Source: an uncultured Chloroflexota bacterium | Lineage (GTDB): Bacteria > Chloroflexota > Chloroflexia > Thermomicrobiales > UBA6265 | NCBI GenBank assembly: GCA_937901745.1 | Contig: CALGSZ010000032.1 | Location: 62,001-126,000, forward strand | Length of the DNA: 64,000 nt | Direction: 5' to 3' | Shown here: positions 34,074 through 43,121 of the stretch, in pieces | Position numbering within the stretch: position 1 is the stretch's first letter | Layout: every line of letters begins with the position of its first letter | Notes under the pieces: model-generated | Told to the model about the DNA's origin: nothing | What the model saw: only the letters and a program-made list of their open reading frames with translations | Database searches by the model: none | Position numbers and translations under genes: made by a program

Positions 34074-35357
34074 GTGCCAACCTCGCTCCTCCCGCTCGAG
34101 TCTCGCGCGACCCGCCGTGCGGTCGTCCGCGCTGGGACACGACTGGCGTACGCGACGCCGATCGTTGCGGCCACCTTCCGCCTGACGCCATTGAGCGCTC
34201 TCGCCGCGGAGGAGGCGGTCAGCCTCGAAGCCGCTGCGCTCGCCGCTGGCGCGACGGTCAATGAGCCGCCGATTGCCGCGGCCGGTCCCAACCAGCGCGT
34301 GGAAGACGAAGATGGCGATGGGGTGCACGCGGTCACACTCGATGGCACCGGCTCGGCCGATCCCGACGGCACTATCGTCGCCTACGAGTGGACGCTCGAC
34401 GGTCAGACGCTCTCGTACGACCCCGTCGCGACGGTCGTGCTCCCCGTCGGGCGCCATTCGATCTTCCTGACCGTGACCGACGATGTGGGCGCGACAGACC
34501 GCGATCGCGTCTGGGTGCGAATCGATCCGCCACGGCGGCGGGAAGAGGAGGCCGCGCGGAACGCCGATCCTCAACCGCCAGCGACTCCCGGCAATCTCAC
34601 CGCGACCTTGCGCAACGATTCCGTCAGCCTGAAATGGCGAGACCGCGCCGACAACGAGCTCGGCTTCCGGATCTACCGCAGCCTCGATGGCGGCGCGACC
34701 TGGGCGGCGATCGGCGAAGCGGCAGCCGGGCGGCGATCATTCCGCGACTCCGATGTCGTTCCGGGCGGGACGTATGTCTATGCCGTCACCGCCTTCAACG
34801 AGGTCGGCGAATCGCCGTGGTCGGATCCCGTCTGGATCACCCTCGAGGGCGCCGCCCCCGCGCAAGAGGCCGCGCCAGCGCAAGAGGCGAACGAGGTCGC
34901 TGCTGAGCAGGCTCCGCCGCCGCCACCGCAGCCGCCCGCCGCGCCTCACCGGCTCAAGGCCAAGCAAGAGGAAGCGGTCGTGGTCCTGGAGTGGCGGGAT
35001 GGCGACGGCGAGGAATTTGGCTTCCGCGTCTATCGCAGCGCGGACGGTCAGCGCACCTGGCAGCCGATCGCCGACGTCGCCGCCAACGAGCGCAATTTCC
35101 GGGACTTCAACATCGCTCCCGGCGCTACCTACGACTACATCGTCTCGGCCTTCAACGATGCCGGCGAATCTGGCCCGTCGAACGTTGCCACGATCAACGT
35201 GCAGCCGCTCGCTCCGCCGCCTCCCCCCGAGGAGCCCAGCGCTCCTCCGCCTGAGCCCGCAACTGAGGTTCAGGCCACGGAGAGCGAACCCGCTCCGGAA
35301 GAGACCGGCGGAGAAGGTTCAGGCGGCGAAGGCGAGGGCGACGGCGGCGAAGGCTGA
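34074..35357 (+). CDS. Exported PKD and fibronectin-III protein with the shared leader
   Basis: 427-aa protein. The leader SRATRRAVVRAGTRLAYATP then IVAATFRLTPLSALAA resembles that of the Cys-rich protein at 29043. A PKD domain follows (about residues 62-145: VTLDGTGSADPDGTIVAYEW), then two fibronectin-III domains (about 170-260 and 290-380; ELGFRIYRSLDGG and EFGFRVYRSADGQ are paired repeats) and a Pro/Glu/Gly-rich acidic tail. It has no cysteines in the mature part. The GTG start has AGGAGGGAG about 10 nt upstream. Probably a surface adhesin or scaffold co-regulated with the Cys-rich peptide. Confidence 0.8.
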   Translation: MPTSLLPLESRATRRAVVRAGTRLAYATPIVAATFRLTPLSALAAEEAVSLEAAALAAGATVNEPPIAAAGPNQRVEDEDGDGVHAVTLDGTGSADPDGTIVAYEWTLDGQTLSYDPVATVVLPVGRHSIFLTVTDDVGATDRDRVWVRIDPPRRREEEAARNADPQPPATPGNLTATLRNDSVSLKWRDRADNELGFRIYRSLDGGATWAAIGEAAAGRRSFRDSDVVPGGTYVYAVTAFNEVGESPWSDPVWITLEGAAPAQEAAPAQEANEVAAEQAPPPPPQPPAAPHRLKAKQEEAVVVLEWRDGDGEEFGFRVYRSADGQRTWQPIADVAANERNFRDFNIAPGATYDYIVSAFNDAGESGPSNVATINVQPLAPPPPPEEPSAPPPEPATEVQATESEPAPEETGGEGSGGEGEGDGGEG

Positions 35358-35420
35358 TCCCGGCTCGCTCGACGAAACTCCAACCTTCCGTTTGAGTCCA
35401 CGAGTTGGCTTCGCGCCGGC

Positions 35421-36842
35421 TCACCGGCGGCGCGCCGCGAAGACGATCGCCGCGCCGAGCGCGAGTCCCCCAACGCCGCACGCGGCGGCGATGAGCGCGA
35501 GCCTGCCGGGGGAAATCGTCCAGACAACGACGCCGGCCCGGCCGGCCGAAAAGGCTGTCGCCGCGATCGCCCCCATCGCCAGGACGATCGCCGCCAGCCC
35601 CATCACCGTCGCCAGGAATCCCGCGAGATAACCCGCGGCGATCGGACCGGCGCGCAATGAGCGCGCGGTGTCCGACGCTGACTGCGCCGATTCGCCCGTG
35701 TCCGCCCGCGCCACCTGCATGCCAAGCCCGATGGCAGCCGTGACGGCGGCGACGATCGCGGATGCGTGAGGCAGCGGGACCAGGCGCAGCGCGGCAATCG
35801 CCAGCACTCCTGTGGCCATCGCCGCCAGGTTGGCCGCGCGACGGCCAGGCAGAGTCCGCTGGCGTAGGACAGCACGGCCGAGCGCGAGCCCAACCCACGC
35901 CTGGCTCAGATACGCGCCAACCAGGTACGCGGCCGCCCCAAGCACCGCCAGCGGGATCGTGACGATGCCGACGGCGAGAATCGCCAGCGCGACGGGCGCA
36001 AAGATCGCGACGGCGATCCCGGCGAGCGTGACCGTGCCGGGCCGTTGCCGCAGCCGATCCGCGACCGAGCTCGCTTTACCAGGCCAGAGCAGCACCAGCA
36101 TCGCCCCCACGGCCAGCATCACGAGGGTGCGGGAGACCGCGCCGCTTCGCCACAAGAGCAGCTGGCCGAGCGGGAGCCGATCCGCCGGGTCGGCTCGCTC
36201 GATCGTCCCGCTGATGACCGCGCCTTCCCCGATCCTCGCCTCCGCGCGAGACTCATAGCGGAGGTCGCCGCCAATCCGCGCCGACGAGACGACGGCGAGG
36301 CGCCGGACCGTGACATCAACGTCGCCGCCGACATCCCCCTCGATCGTCAGGGACGCGGCGGTGCCCCGGATATCTCCCTCGATCGTTGCGCCGGAGATGA
36401 CGCTAGCGGAAGCGCCGGTTAGGTACAGATTCCCGGCGATCGTCGCACGCTCGACGACCGTGATCGCGCCGCCTCGGACGTGGACATCGCCTTCCACGTA
36501 CCCGTAGAGCGCGACGCTCGCGCCGCTGACCGTGACGTTCCCGGCAATCGGGCCGCGCACCTCTAGTCGCCCGCCGACGGCGGAGACGTTGCCCGAGACG
36601 CCCCCGACGATATTGAGGAAACCGGCGGCGGCATCGAGATTCCCATCCGTATCGCCGAAGATCTCCGCTCGACCGGCGAGGACACGGAGATCATCGGAGA
36701 TGAGCGTGCCGGCAGGGATCCGGATGGTCGTTCCCCGGGCGATCTCGGTGGCCAGGGCGGGCGCGGGACTGTAGATCAATGCGCCGAGGATCATCGCCAG
36801 CGCGAGGCATGTCCTCCACGGCGGGCGACGGCGGCGCGTCAT
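35421..36842 (-). CDS. Polymer-forming (bactofilin-like) exported domain fused to a TM domain
   Basis: 473-aa protein. Signal peptide (LALAMILGALIYSPAPALA), then a right-handed beta-helix of about 190 residues with repeating I-x-G-x-V/I turns (GGVSGNVSAVGGRLEVRGPI, GYVEGDVHVRGGAITVVERA), typical of polymer-forming proteins, and a C-terminal half with about six TM helices. The family with this layout is common in envelope-associated loci, without known reaction. It starts 3 bp after the metallophosphoesterase stop, so they form an operon. Confidence 0.8.
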   Translation of the reverse strand: MTRRRRPPWRTCLALAMILGALIYSPAPALATEIARGTTIRIPAGTLISDDLRVLAGRAEIFGDTDGNLDAAAGFLNIVGGVSGNVSAVGGRLEVRGPIAGNVTVSGASVALYGYVEGDVHVRGGAITVVERATIAGNLYLTGASASVISGATIEGDIRGTAASLTIEGDVGGDVDVTVRRLAVVSSARIGGDLRYESRAEARIGEGAVISGTIERADPADRLPLGQLLLWRSGAVSRTLVMLAVGAMLVLLWPGKASSVADRLRQRPGTVTLAGIAVAIFAPVALAILAVGIVTIPLAVLGAAAYLVGAYLSQAWVGLALGRAVLRQRTLPGRRAANLAAMATGVLAIAALRLVPLPHASAIVAAVTAAIGLGMQVARADTGESAQSASDTARSLRAGPIAAGYLAGFLATVMGLAAIVLAMGAIAATAFSAGRAGVVVWTISPGRLALIAAACGVGGLALGAAIVFAARRR

Positions 36843-36845
36843 CGC

Positions 36846-37709
36846 CTAGACCGACTCCGCGGCCAGCGTCACGAGCGTGACCTCAGGCGGGCAATTGAAG
36901 CGGATCGGCGGGAAGAAGACGCCGATGCCACGGGACGTGTAGACGGGCATCCCGCGCGCGTGATTCATCCCCATGACGTACCGGCTGCCACCTGGGGGCA
37001 GGAAGACGGGTCCAATCCCCGGCAGCCGGACCTGACCGCCGTGACTGTGGCCGGAAAGCTGCGCGAAGGCGCCCAGATCGGCCGTGATGGCGGCATAGTC
37101 CGGCTCGTGCCACAGCGCGAGGACCGCCGCGCCGGAGGGAACGGAGTCAAATGCGGCGTTCGGGTTGGCCCGCCCCATGACCTCATCGTCGATGCCGGCA
37201 ATCCACAGCGGCCCTTTCTCGGTGGTGACAAGGGCCGGCTCGTTTCGCAACACCTGAATGCCCTCTGCCTGCAGGGCCTCGGTAACTCGCTCCGCGCGGC
37301 CGATCTCGCCGCAATCATGGTTGCCGAGGATGGCAATGGCGCCGAGCGGCGCGGTGCGCGCGAACGCGCCAAGCACTTCGGCGGCAACCGGCGCGTATCG
37401 CGGCGACCCCGAGATGTAGTCGCCGCCGAGCAGGATGAGGTCCGGCTGCTCGGGCGTGAGGAGATCCAGCGCCCGGACGACATCGTCTGGGGAAATGGCT
37501 GGCCCGATGTGCGTGTCAGCGACGAACCCGATTCGCAGTCCGGCCAGGTTCGCGTGCGCGGGAGGCAAGGCAAGCGAGACTCGCTCCAGGACCGGCTCGT
37601 AGGGAGCGGACGCCCGCGCGTGGTAGCCACTCGCGGCGGCCACGCCGATGGCGCTGAGTCCGCCGCACAGCCCACCAAACGCGAAGCGTCGCCGGGACAT
37701 GCGGCTCAC
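36846..37709 (-). CDS. Exported metallophosphoesterase
   Basis: 287-aa calcineurin-like phosphoesterase of the YkuE type. Metal motifs in order: GFVADTHIGP, LLGGDYISG, ILGNHDCG, LWHEPDYA and SGHSHGGQ. The N-terminus is a Tat-like signal (MSRRRFAFGGLCGG). YkuE-type enzymes act outside the cytoplasm; the substrate here is unknown (phospholipid or teichoic-acid-like polymers are options). Operon with the polymer-forming membrane protein. Confidence 0.9.
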   Translation of the reverse strand: MSRMSRRRFAFGGLCGGLSAIGVAAASGYHARASAPYEPVLERVSLALPPAHANLAGLRIGFVADTHIGPAISPDDVVRALDLLTPEQPDLILLGGDYISGSPRYAPVAAEVLGAFARTAPLGAIAILGNHDCGEIGRAERVTEALQAEGIQVLRNEPALVTTEKGPLWIAGIDDEVMGRANPNAAFDSVPSGAAVLALWHEPDYAAITADLGAFAQLSGHSHGGQVRLPGIGPVFLPPGGSRYVMGMNHARGMPVYTSRGIGVFFPPIRFNCPPEVTLVTLAAESV

Positions 37710-37792
37710 CGTCTACCTCCCTTGCTTCCGGCCTGGTGGTCCGATAGTAGACGATAGAGCCGCGAGGGAACAAGACCAGCGGCGCTTTGCGG

Positions 37793-38446
37793 CTACGGCA
37801 TCAGACGCTCGATACGCCAGGAGCCGTCCGGCTGGCGGGTGTACCTGATGCGGTCATGAAGGCGGCTCGGCCGCCCCTGCCAGAACTCGATCGCGGTCGG
37901 CCGCACGCGGTACCCGCCCCAATTCTCCGGCACAGGGATCGGCTTCCCGTCGTAGGTCGCCTCCATCGCGGCGAATGCCTCGATCAGCGCCTCCCGGTTC
38001 GGGATCGGCTGGCTCTGCCGGGAAACTGCCGAGGCGATCTGGCTACCGCGCGGCCGGCTCTGAAAGTACGCTTCCGTCTCCTCCCGCGTGACCCGCTCGA
38101 CGTCGCCGCTGATCCGGACCTGCCGCTCGAGCTCGGGCCAATGGAAGAGGAGCGCCGCGCGCGGGTTTGCCTCCAGGTCGCGTCCCTTTGGGCTTTCATA
38201 GTTGGTGTAGAAGACGAAGCCGCGCTCGTCGAAGGCCTTGAGCAGCACCATGCGGACCGAGGGCATGCCGTCCGGACTGGCGGTCGCAACGGCCATCGCG
38301 TTCGGCTCGTGGCCGGTCGCCTCGCGCGCTTGATCGAACCAGACGGAAAATTGGCGGATCGGGTCCGGATCCACCTCGCGCTCGTCAAGCTCAGCGCGGG
38401 CGTACTCACGCCGCAAGTTCGCCAGCGACATGCCCACCTTGACCAT
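37793..38446 (-). CDS. pdxH: Pyridoxamine 5'-phosphate oxidase
   Basis: 217-aa FMN enzyme that makes pyridoxal 5'-phosphate. Recognisable segments are REYARAELDEREVDPDPIRQ, MVLLKAFDERGFVFYTNYES, KGRDLEANPRAALLFHWPEL, RQVRISGDVERV and the C-terminus SRLHDRIRYTRQPDGSWRIE. The length is normal. It stands alone, with an 80-bp gap to the ATPase gene that ends its own frame upstream. Confidence 0.95.
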   Translation of the reverse strand: MVKVGMSLANLRREYARAELDEREVDPDPIRQFSVWFDQAREATGHEPNAMAVATASPDGMPSVRMVLLKAFDERGFVFYTNYESPKGRDLEANPRAALLFHWPELERQVRISGDVERVTREETEAYFQSRPRGSQIASAVSRQSQPIPNREALIEAFAAMEATYDGKPIPVPENWGGYRVRPTAIEFWQGRPSRLHDRIRYTRQPDGSWRIERLMP

Positions 38447-38527
38447 CGGTCCTCAGACTCAAGCTGCTCGCTAGGTCGTGCCAGTTCGGGGCGCAAAGCG
38501 CGCTGCCGAGAGTGTAGCACCGGCGAA

Positions 38528-40225
38528 TCAGGGCGCCGCGCCCCCGACCGCCGGCTCGCCCGCCTCAACTTCCCTTGCCCCTCCAGAAGATGAGACGGTG
38601 CCATCGTTCAGCCCCGCGAGTACGTCCTCCACTGTCAGGAAGCCGTCGCCGTAGAGCTTGTTGACCTGCGTCGCGAACGTCAGCGAGCCGGCCAAAACCT
38701 CCCGCGGCGGACCGTCAGCGATGATCTCGCCCTCGCCGAGAAGGACGACCCGCGTCGCGAGGCCAGCGACGAGCTCGACGTCGTGCGTCGCCATCAACAC
38801 CGCGGTCCCCTCGTCCCGCAGCCGGCGCAGTAGCTGGCCAAGCGCCGCCTTGCGGAGCGCGTCCATCCCCCTGGTCGGCTCATCGAGCAGGAGCACGGGC
38901 GGCGCGCCCGCCAAGACGGCGGCCAGCGCGACGCGCTCTTGCTCCCCCGCGCTCAAATCACGCGGATGCCGGTCGGCCAGCGCCGTCAAGCCCAAATCCT
39001 CGAGGAGCGCATCGGGATCGAAGCGCGTCCGGCGACGGTGGCGGAGGGTGAACGCCAGCTCATCCCGCACCCGCTCGGCGAACAAGAGCGATGCCGGCCG
39101 TTGCGGCAGGTATCCAACGTCTCGCGCGATGTCCGCCGGGTCGAGCGAGGCAATATCGCGCCCCGCAACGGTGATGGAGCCGCTCGCGGGACGGTGGAAG
39201 CCGATGATCGAGCGCAGGAGCGTTGTCTTGCCGGAGCCGTTCCGGCCCATCAGGGCCACCAGCTCTCCCGGTCTGACCTCGAGCGTGATGTCGCGCAGCA
39301 CGATCCGCGCTCCATACCCCGCAGACACACCGCGCAGCTCGACTACCGGCGGGCCGCCCGCGGACGGCGAATCGGGACCGGGCATGCGCGGCGCGGTGGA
39401 CGCCAGCGCCAGACGACGACCTTCCTTGACCGTGAGTGGTAACGGCTCCCAAGCCAACGCTCGGCCAAGCCGCACGACTGGCGGCGCCATGCTCGGATCA
39501 CAAACCGCCATGATCTCCCGTGGGTCCCCCTCGACCGTTTCGGCGTCCGCTCGAACTAGGCGGAGCCGGTCCGCGAAGCCGAGCACCCGCTCAAGCCGGT
39601 GCTCGGCGAGGACAATCGTGAGGCCGAGATCGTCGTTGAGCCGCGTGAGCGCGGTTAGGACATCCTCCGCGCCCCACGGGTCGAGCTGGCTCGTCGGCTC
39701 GTCGAGGACCAGCAGGCGCGGCTGAAGCGTTAGCGCTGCAGCGACGGCGACTCGCTGGCGCTCCCCGCCGGAGAGGGTCGCCACCTCCCGGTGCCGCAGC
39801 GCGGCGATCCCGAGCAGGTCCAGCACCTCCTCGACACGCTTGCGCATCAGCGCCGGCGGGATGCCGAGTTGCTCCATGCCGAACGCCAATTCGTCCTCGA
39901 CGCGCGTCGTGACGAGCTGCGCCTCCGGCTCCTGAAAGACGAACCCAACCGTGCGACTGAGCGCTCTCGGTCCGTAGTGCCGGGTGTCCAAGCCGTGGAC
40001 GATCGCCGAGCCGCCGAACACGCCACCCGAGAAGTGCGGCACGAGGCCGTTTAGGCAACGGAGCAGCGTTGATTTCCCGCTGCCCGAGGGACCGGCGACG
40101 AGGACGAACGCTCCCTCCGGAATCAGCCAGTCCACGCCGCGCAGAACCGGCTCGGTCTGGCGCGGATAGCGGAATCGGACCTCCCGTAACTCGGCCGCGA
40201 GCGGCACCCCTCGGAGCGTGGTCAT
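38528..40225 (-). CDS. Fused double ATPase of an ECF transporter (EcfA-EcfA')
   Basis: 565-aa protein with two ABC ATPase domains. Domain 1: Walker A GPSGSGKST (about residue 40), signature LSGGERQR, Walker B LLVLDEPTSQLD, His in VLAEHRLE. Domain 2: Walker A GRNGSGKTT, signature LSAGEQER (Gly of the consensus replaced by Ala), Walker B VLLLDEPTRGMD, His in MATHDVE. Such fusions power energy-coupling-factor vitamin or metal importers. The start overlaps the EcfT stop by 4 bp. The context (riboswitch, transcobalamin-like proteins) points to cobalamin. Confidence 0.9.
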   Translation of the reverse strand: MTTLRGVPLAAELREVRFRYPRQTEPVLRGVDWLIPEGAFVLVAGPSGSGKSTLLRCLNGLVPHFSGGVFGGSAIVHGLDTRHYGPRALSRTVGFVFQEPEAQLVTTRVEDELAFGMEQLGIPPALMRKRVEEVLDLLGIAALRHREVATLSGGERQRVAVAAALTLQPRLLVLDEPTSQLDPWGAEDVLTALTRLNDDLGLTIVLAEHRLERVLGFADRLRLVRADAETVEGDPREIMAVCDPSMAPPVVRLGRALAWEPLPLTVKEGRRLALASTAPRMPGPDSPSAGGPPVVELRGVSAGYGARIVLRDITLEVRPGELVALMGRNGSGKTTLLRSIIGFHRPASGSITVAGRDIASLDPADIARDVGYLPQRPASLLFAERVRDELAFTLRHRRRTRFDPDALLEDLGLTALADRHPRDLSAGEQERVALAAVLAGAPPVLLLDEPTRGMDALRKAALGQLLRRLRDEGTAVLMATHDVELVAGLATRVVLLGEGEIIADGPPREVLAGSLTFATQVNKLYGDGFLTVEDVLAGLNDGTVSSSGGAREVEAGEPAVGGAAP

Positions 40226-41286
40226 CGCCTGCCACGCTCCTCTCGCTCGCCGGCGGGCTCGACGAGGAACGCCGGCGCGAGCAACCCGGCCTGCGCGAGC
40301 AGGAGCCAGAGATTGATCGCTGGCACCGTCAGGCGGGGATACGGCTCATAGCGGAGCGCGGCGGGATCGGTCAGCAGCGCCGTGAGCGTCGCCATCCCCG
40401 CGATGCCAGCTCCCGCCAGCGCGACGACGTCCGAGCGTCGGAGTCGCGGCGGGCGATACCGCGAGCGTCGCGCCAATGTGCGCTCCGGCCGCATCACCCA
40501 GAGGAAAGCCGCGACAACGACGAGCATCGCGACCGCCGCGACGGCGACCTGCCCGACTGCCAGCAAGTATCCCGCCGCCAAGCCGACTGCCAGCACGACA
40601 GCGGTGATCACGCCACGGCCCGACTGCCACCCGGCCGCGACCGCTACCGGCGCGCCGAACGCTCGCGACTCCAGCGCCTCCGCGAGCGTAATCGCGCGCT
40701 CCAACCCGCCGTGCAGCAACGGGACGAGGAGCGGCGCCACGTCCCGCGCGCCGCGAGGCCGGTAGCCCCGGGCCATCTGCGCTTCGCGGATCTCCCGGTA
40801 CGCGACGACCGTCTGGGGAGCAAAGGCGATCGCGATCGAGCCGGCGACCGCGACCGTCAGCAAGCGATCCGGGAGCAGGCGGAGCGCCGCCGGCCAATCG
40901 ACGACGGCGGCGACGTGTGCACCGACGAGGACGAGCGTCAGTAACGCGCCCCCGCTGATCACCCCGTAGATCACCGCGTTGAGCGTGACCGGTCCGCCGA
41001 TGATTGGCAGCCAGGAGGGCAGCGTGAAGAGAACCGTCGTCCCGGCGCGGACGGTCAGCGCGTTGAAGAGGGTCGCCAAGAACGCGAAGAGCACCGCCAG
41101 CCGGACGACCGGCCGCCAGGCCGCATCTCGCGGAGCCGCCTCCGACCAGGCAGCACGCACCCCCAGGACCGCGAGCAGCACGGCAAGCAGCGGCAGGGGG
41201 TTGCGCCCGGCGAGCGCCGGCAAGCTGGCCGCCACGGCCCAGGCCAACCACGTACGCGGGTCAAGCCCGGCGGCACGAGAGCTCAC
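40222..41286 (-). CDS. ECF transporter transmembrane component EcfT
   Basis: 354-aa CbiQ/EcfT-type membrane protein. Several TM helices, then the coupling motifs ARGYRPRG and LESRAFG (the family's paired Ala-Arg-Gly/Ser-Arg-Gly-type sequences), which contact the ATPases. It overlaps both neighbours by 4 bp (upstream anchored DUF4430-like gene and downstream ATPase gene), so the operon is tightly coupled. No S component is encoded nearby, so substrate specificity must come from elsewhere in the genome or from the adjacent proteins. Confidence 0.87.
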   Translation of the reverse strand: MSSRAAGLDPRTWLAWAVAASLPALAGRNPLPLLAVLLAVLGVRAAWSEAAPRDAAWRPVVRLAVLFAFLATLFNALTVRAGTTVLFTLPSWLPIIGGPVTLNAVIYGVISGGALLTLVLVGAHVAAVVDWPAALRLLPDRLLTVAVAGSIAIAFAPQTVVAYREIREAQMARGYRPRGARDVAPLLVPLLHGGLERAITLAEALESRAFGAPVAVAAGWQSGRGVITAVVLAVGLAAGYLLAVGQVAVAAVAMLVVVAAFLWVMRPERTLARRSRYRPPRLRRSDVVALAGAGIAGMATLTALLTDPAALRYEPYPRLTVPAINLWLLLAQAGLLAPAFLVEPAGEREERGRR

Positions 41287-41984
41287 GGGAGCGCTCGTCT
41301 CCGACCGCGTGACCGCGCGGCCAAGAACACGCCGCCCCCGATCACGGCCAGAACCGCGGCGCCGCCAATCATCGTCGCGACCGACGGACCGTCATCCTCC
41401 GCCGACGACGAGTTCGAAGCGCCGACGGTCCGCCGCGCCGGCGTTGGGACAGCGCCATCCGCGGCAACGGACGGGAGATCGCCGGTCACGCCAGCCAGAC
41501 GCGCCACGTCCTCTATCGTCATCGCGGGCAACTCCGGCGAGCCGCCAGTCCACACCCAGGCATCGACATCGCCGTTCCGCACTTTCGTGGCGCTTGCGCC
41601 GAGACTCATGAATTTCCACTCGCCCGGCGCTGACTGCCTGACATACTGCCAGAATGGCGAATCTGGATCGCCCGTCTGGCAGAGTCGGCGCCGGCACTCC
41701 GTCGGCGGGCACCCCTGCGTTTCAATTTGGCAGACGCCCTCGCCGAGACCGCCGAACGAGACGGTGACGAGATCCAGGCCGCTCCGCCGCAGGAGCTCAA
41801 TCGCGGTAATCTCCTCCTCTTCGAAGGCGACCAGGGCGTAGGACGTCCGGCCGTCGCCGTAGTCAACGACCACGCCCGCGTAGTTCAGCTCTTGGGCGTT
41901 CGCGTCACCGAGGAAGATCAGCGCGACGAGCGCCCACAGGAGAATGCTGCCGGCGCGCACTCGCCGGCGAACCGCGCCGGACAT
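41283..41984 (-). CDS. Membrane-anchored DUF4430-like protein (transcobalamin beta-domain-like)
   Basis: 233-aa exported protein. Signal (ILLWALVALIFLGDANA), then a domain of about 120 residues with YALVAFEEEEITAIELLRRS, FWQYVRQSAPGEWKFMSLGA and VRNGDVDAWVWT, which fits the DUF4430 pattern (W-x-Y ... G-A ... G-D ... W-x-W) found in the C-terminal cobalamin-binding half of intrinsic factor and transcobalamin. Four Cys (CQIETQGCPPTECRRRLC) may form disulfides. A low-complexity linker leads to a C-terminal TM helix and RSRGRRR stop-transfer. The ATG at 41984 is 4 nt after the upstream stop. The longer open frame upstream is antisense-like noise. Confidence 0.7.
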   Translation of the reverse strand: MSGAVRRRVRAGSILLWALVALIFLGDANAQELNYAGVVVDYGDGRTSYALVAFEEEEITAIELLRRSGLDLVTVSFGGLGEGVCQIETQGCPPTECRRRLCQTGDPDSPFWQYVRQSAPGEWKFMSLGASATKVRNGDVDAWVWTGGSPELPAMTIEDVARLAGVTGDLPSVAADGAVPTPARRTVGASNSSSAEDDGPSVATMIGGAAVLAVIGGGVFLAARSRGRRRALP

Positions 41985-41988
41985 CGGG

Positions 41989-43008
41989 CTACGGACCACC
42001 AACGGGCGTGGCGCCGACCGCGCCAGTTCCATCCGACGCCGAGCCGCCCGCCACCACCGGAAATGCCTGCCCCGCCAACGCCGGCAGCGCCTGGAGCGTC
42101 GAGAGGAGGTTGTCATCCGGCATCTCATGTTGGAACCGGAATGCGCCGCTCTCGTTTTGGAAGTTCGCCAGCGCCGCGGCCGCGTTGCGCCAATCCTCGC
42201 TCGCGGGATTGTCACCGACCGCGATGATCGCTTGGACGGCGAGGGCGGTCGAGTTCGCGTCGGGCGCGCCACCCGGCTGATAGGGGAAGCCACCCTCCTC
42301 CGCCTGCGCCGACCGGAGGTACTCGATCGCCTTCTCCACCATTGGATCGTCACCCATGCCGATCGCCGCCAGCGCCTGCACCACGATTGCGGTCGTGTTC
42401 GTGTCTCCCGCGCCTTCGTCCGTCGAGCCGTCGAACGACCAGGAGCCGTCCTCGAGCTGAGTGGACTGGAGCGGTTGCAGCGCGTTGGGCGGCACCGTCG
42501 CGCCGGCAGCCGAGAGCGCGAGCAAGCCGAGCGCGTGGTCATAGAGGCTGAAGCCGATTTGCCCGCGCCGAGCGCTCGTCTCGATGATCGAGAGCGGATT
42601 CACCGTCGCGAAATCGCGCGGGTTACGTCCCACGGCGACCGCCGCCAGCGCCAGCTTGGCCGCCTGCCCTGGGCCGGTCTGCGTGTAGACAAGCGCGTTC
42701 TCTTCCAGGAACGCGACCGCGCGGTCGAGCGCCCCGCCGTCAATGGCGACACCCGCGTTGCGCGCCGCGACGAGCGCGATTACGGCATCGGCAGTGACGC
42801 CCGCATCGGGCTCACCGGACAGTCCAGCAAAGCCTCCGTTCTCCGCTTGCTGCTCGAGCAGCCACGTCACCCCACGTGGCAGGGCATCCGTCCCTGGGGT
42901 TGGCGACTCCTGCAGCGCTTGCGCGCGCCATGGCACGGCGACAGCCATTGCCGCGAGAAGGATGAAAAGGGCCCAAACGACCCCGCGACGAGCGTGGCCA
43001 CGTTGCAT
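41989..43008 (-). CDS. Exported alpha/alpha-barrel protein (terpenoid-cyclase-like, transcobalamin alpha-domain-like)
   Basis: 339-aa protein with a signal peptide (WALFILLAAMAVAVPWRAQA) and repeated prenyltransferase/squalene-cyclase-type helical hairpins: WLLEQQAENGGFAG, EPDAGVTADAVIALVAARNA, LEDGSWSF...DTNTTAIVVQALAAIG, AEEGGFPYQPGGAPDANSTA. The catalytic Asp box of squalene cyclases and zinc ligands of prenyltransferases are not seen. The same fold forms the N-terminal domain of intrinsic factor and transcobalamin. Immediately downstream lies a DUF4430-like gene (their C-terminal domain), and upstream a cobalamin riboswitch. B12 binding is inferred. Confidence 0.75.
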   Translation of the reverse strand: MQRGHARRGVVWALFILLAAMAVAVPWRAQALQESPTPGTDALPRGVTWLLEQQAENGGFAGLSGEPDAGVTADAVIALVAARNAGVAIDGGALDRAVAFLEENALVYTQTGPGQAAKLALAAVAVGRNPRDFATVNPLSIIETSARRGQIGFSLYDHALGLLALSAAGATVPPNALQPLQSTQLEDGSWSFDGSTDEGAGDTNTTAIVVQALAAIGMGDDPMVEKAIEYLRSAQAEEGGFPYQPGGAPDANSTALAVQAIIAVGDNPASEDWRNAAAALANFQNESGAFRFQHEMPDDNLLSTLQALPALAGQAFPVVAGGSASDGTGAVGATPVGGP

Positions 43009-43121
43009 CGTAACCCTATCCTCAGGCGCCTCAGCGCGCGATCGAAATTGCGCGCCACGACGCCCCTAGGCGCCGCTCGTCCGAGCGACGCGACGAACGC
43101 CGGAAGATGTTGCGGTGGGAA
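43009..43121 (-). promoter_or_regulatory. Riboswitch-to-gene leader with possible expression-platform stem
   Basis: Segment between the six-codon frame and the start at 43008. AGGCGCC (43068-43074) can pair with its complement at 43025-43031 over 7 bp, just upstream of a GAGGATAGGG SD-like site (about 43012-43022). This stem may occlude or expose the SD in response to the riboswitch. Inferred from complementarity only. Confidence 0.4.

Noticed and set aside
41985..42542. Upstream extension of the DUF4430-like frame
   Set aside because: Arg-rich out-of-frame reading of the alpha/alpha-barrel gene; the signal peptide begins at 41984.
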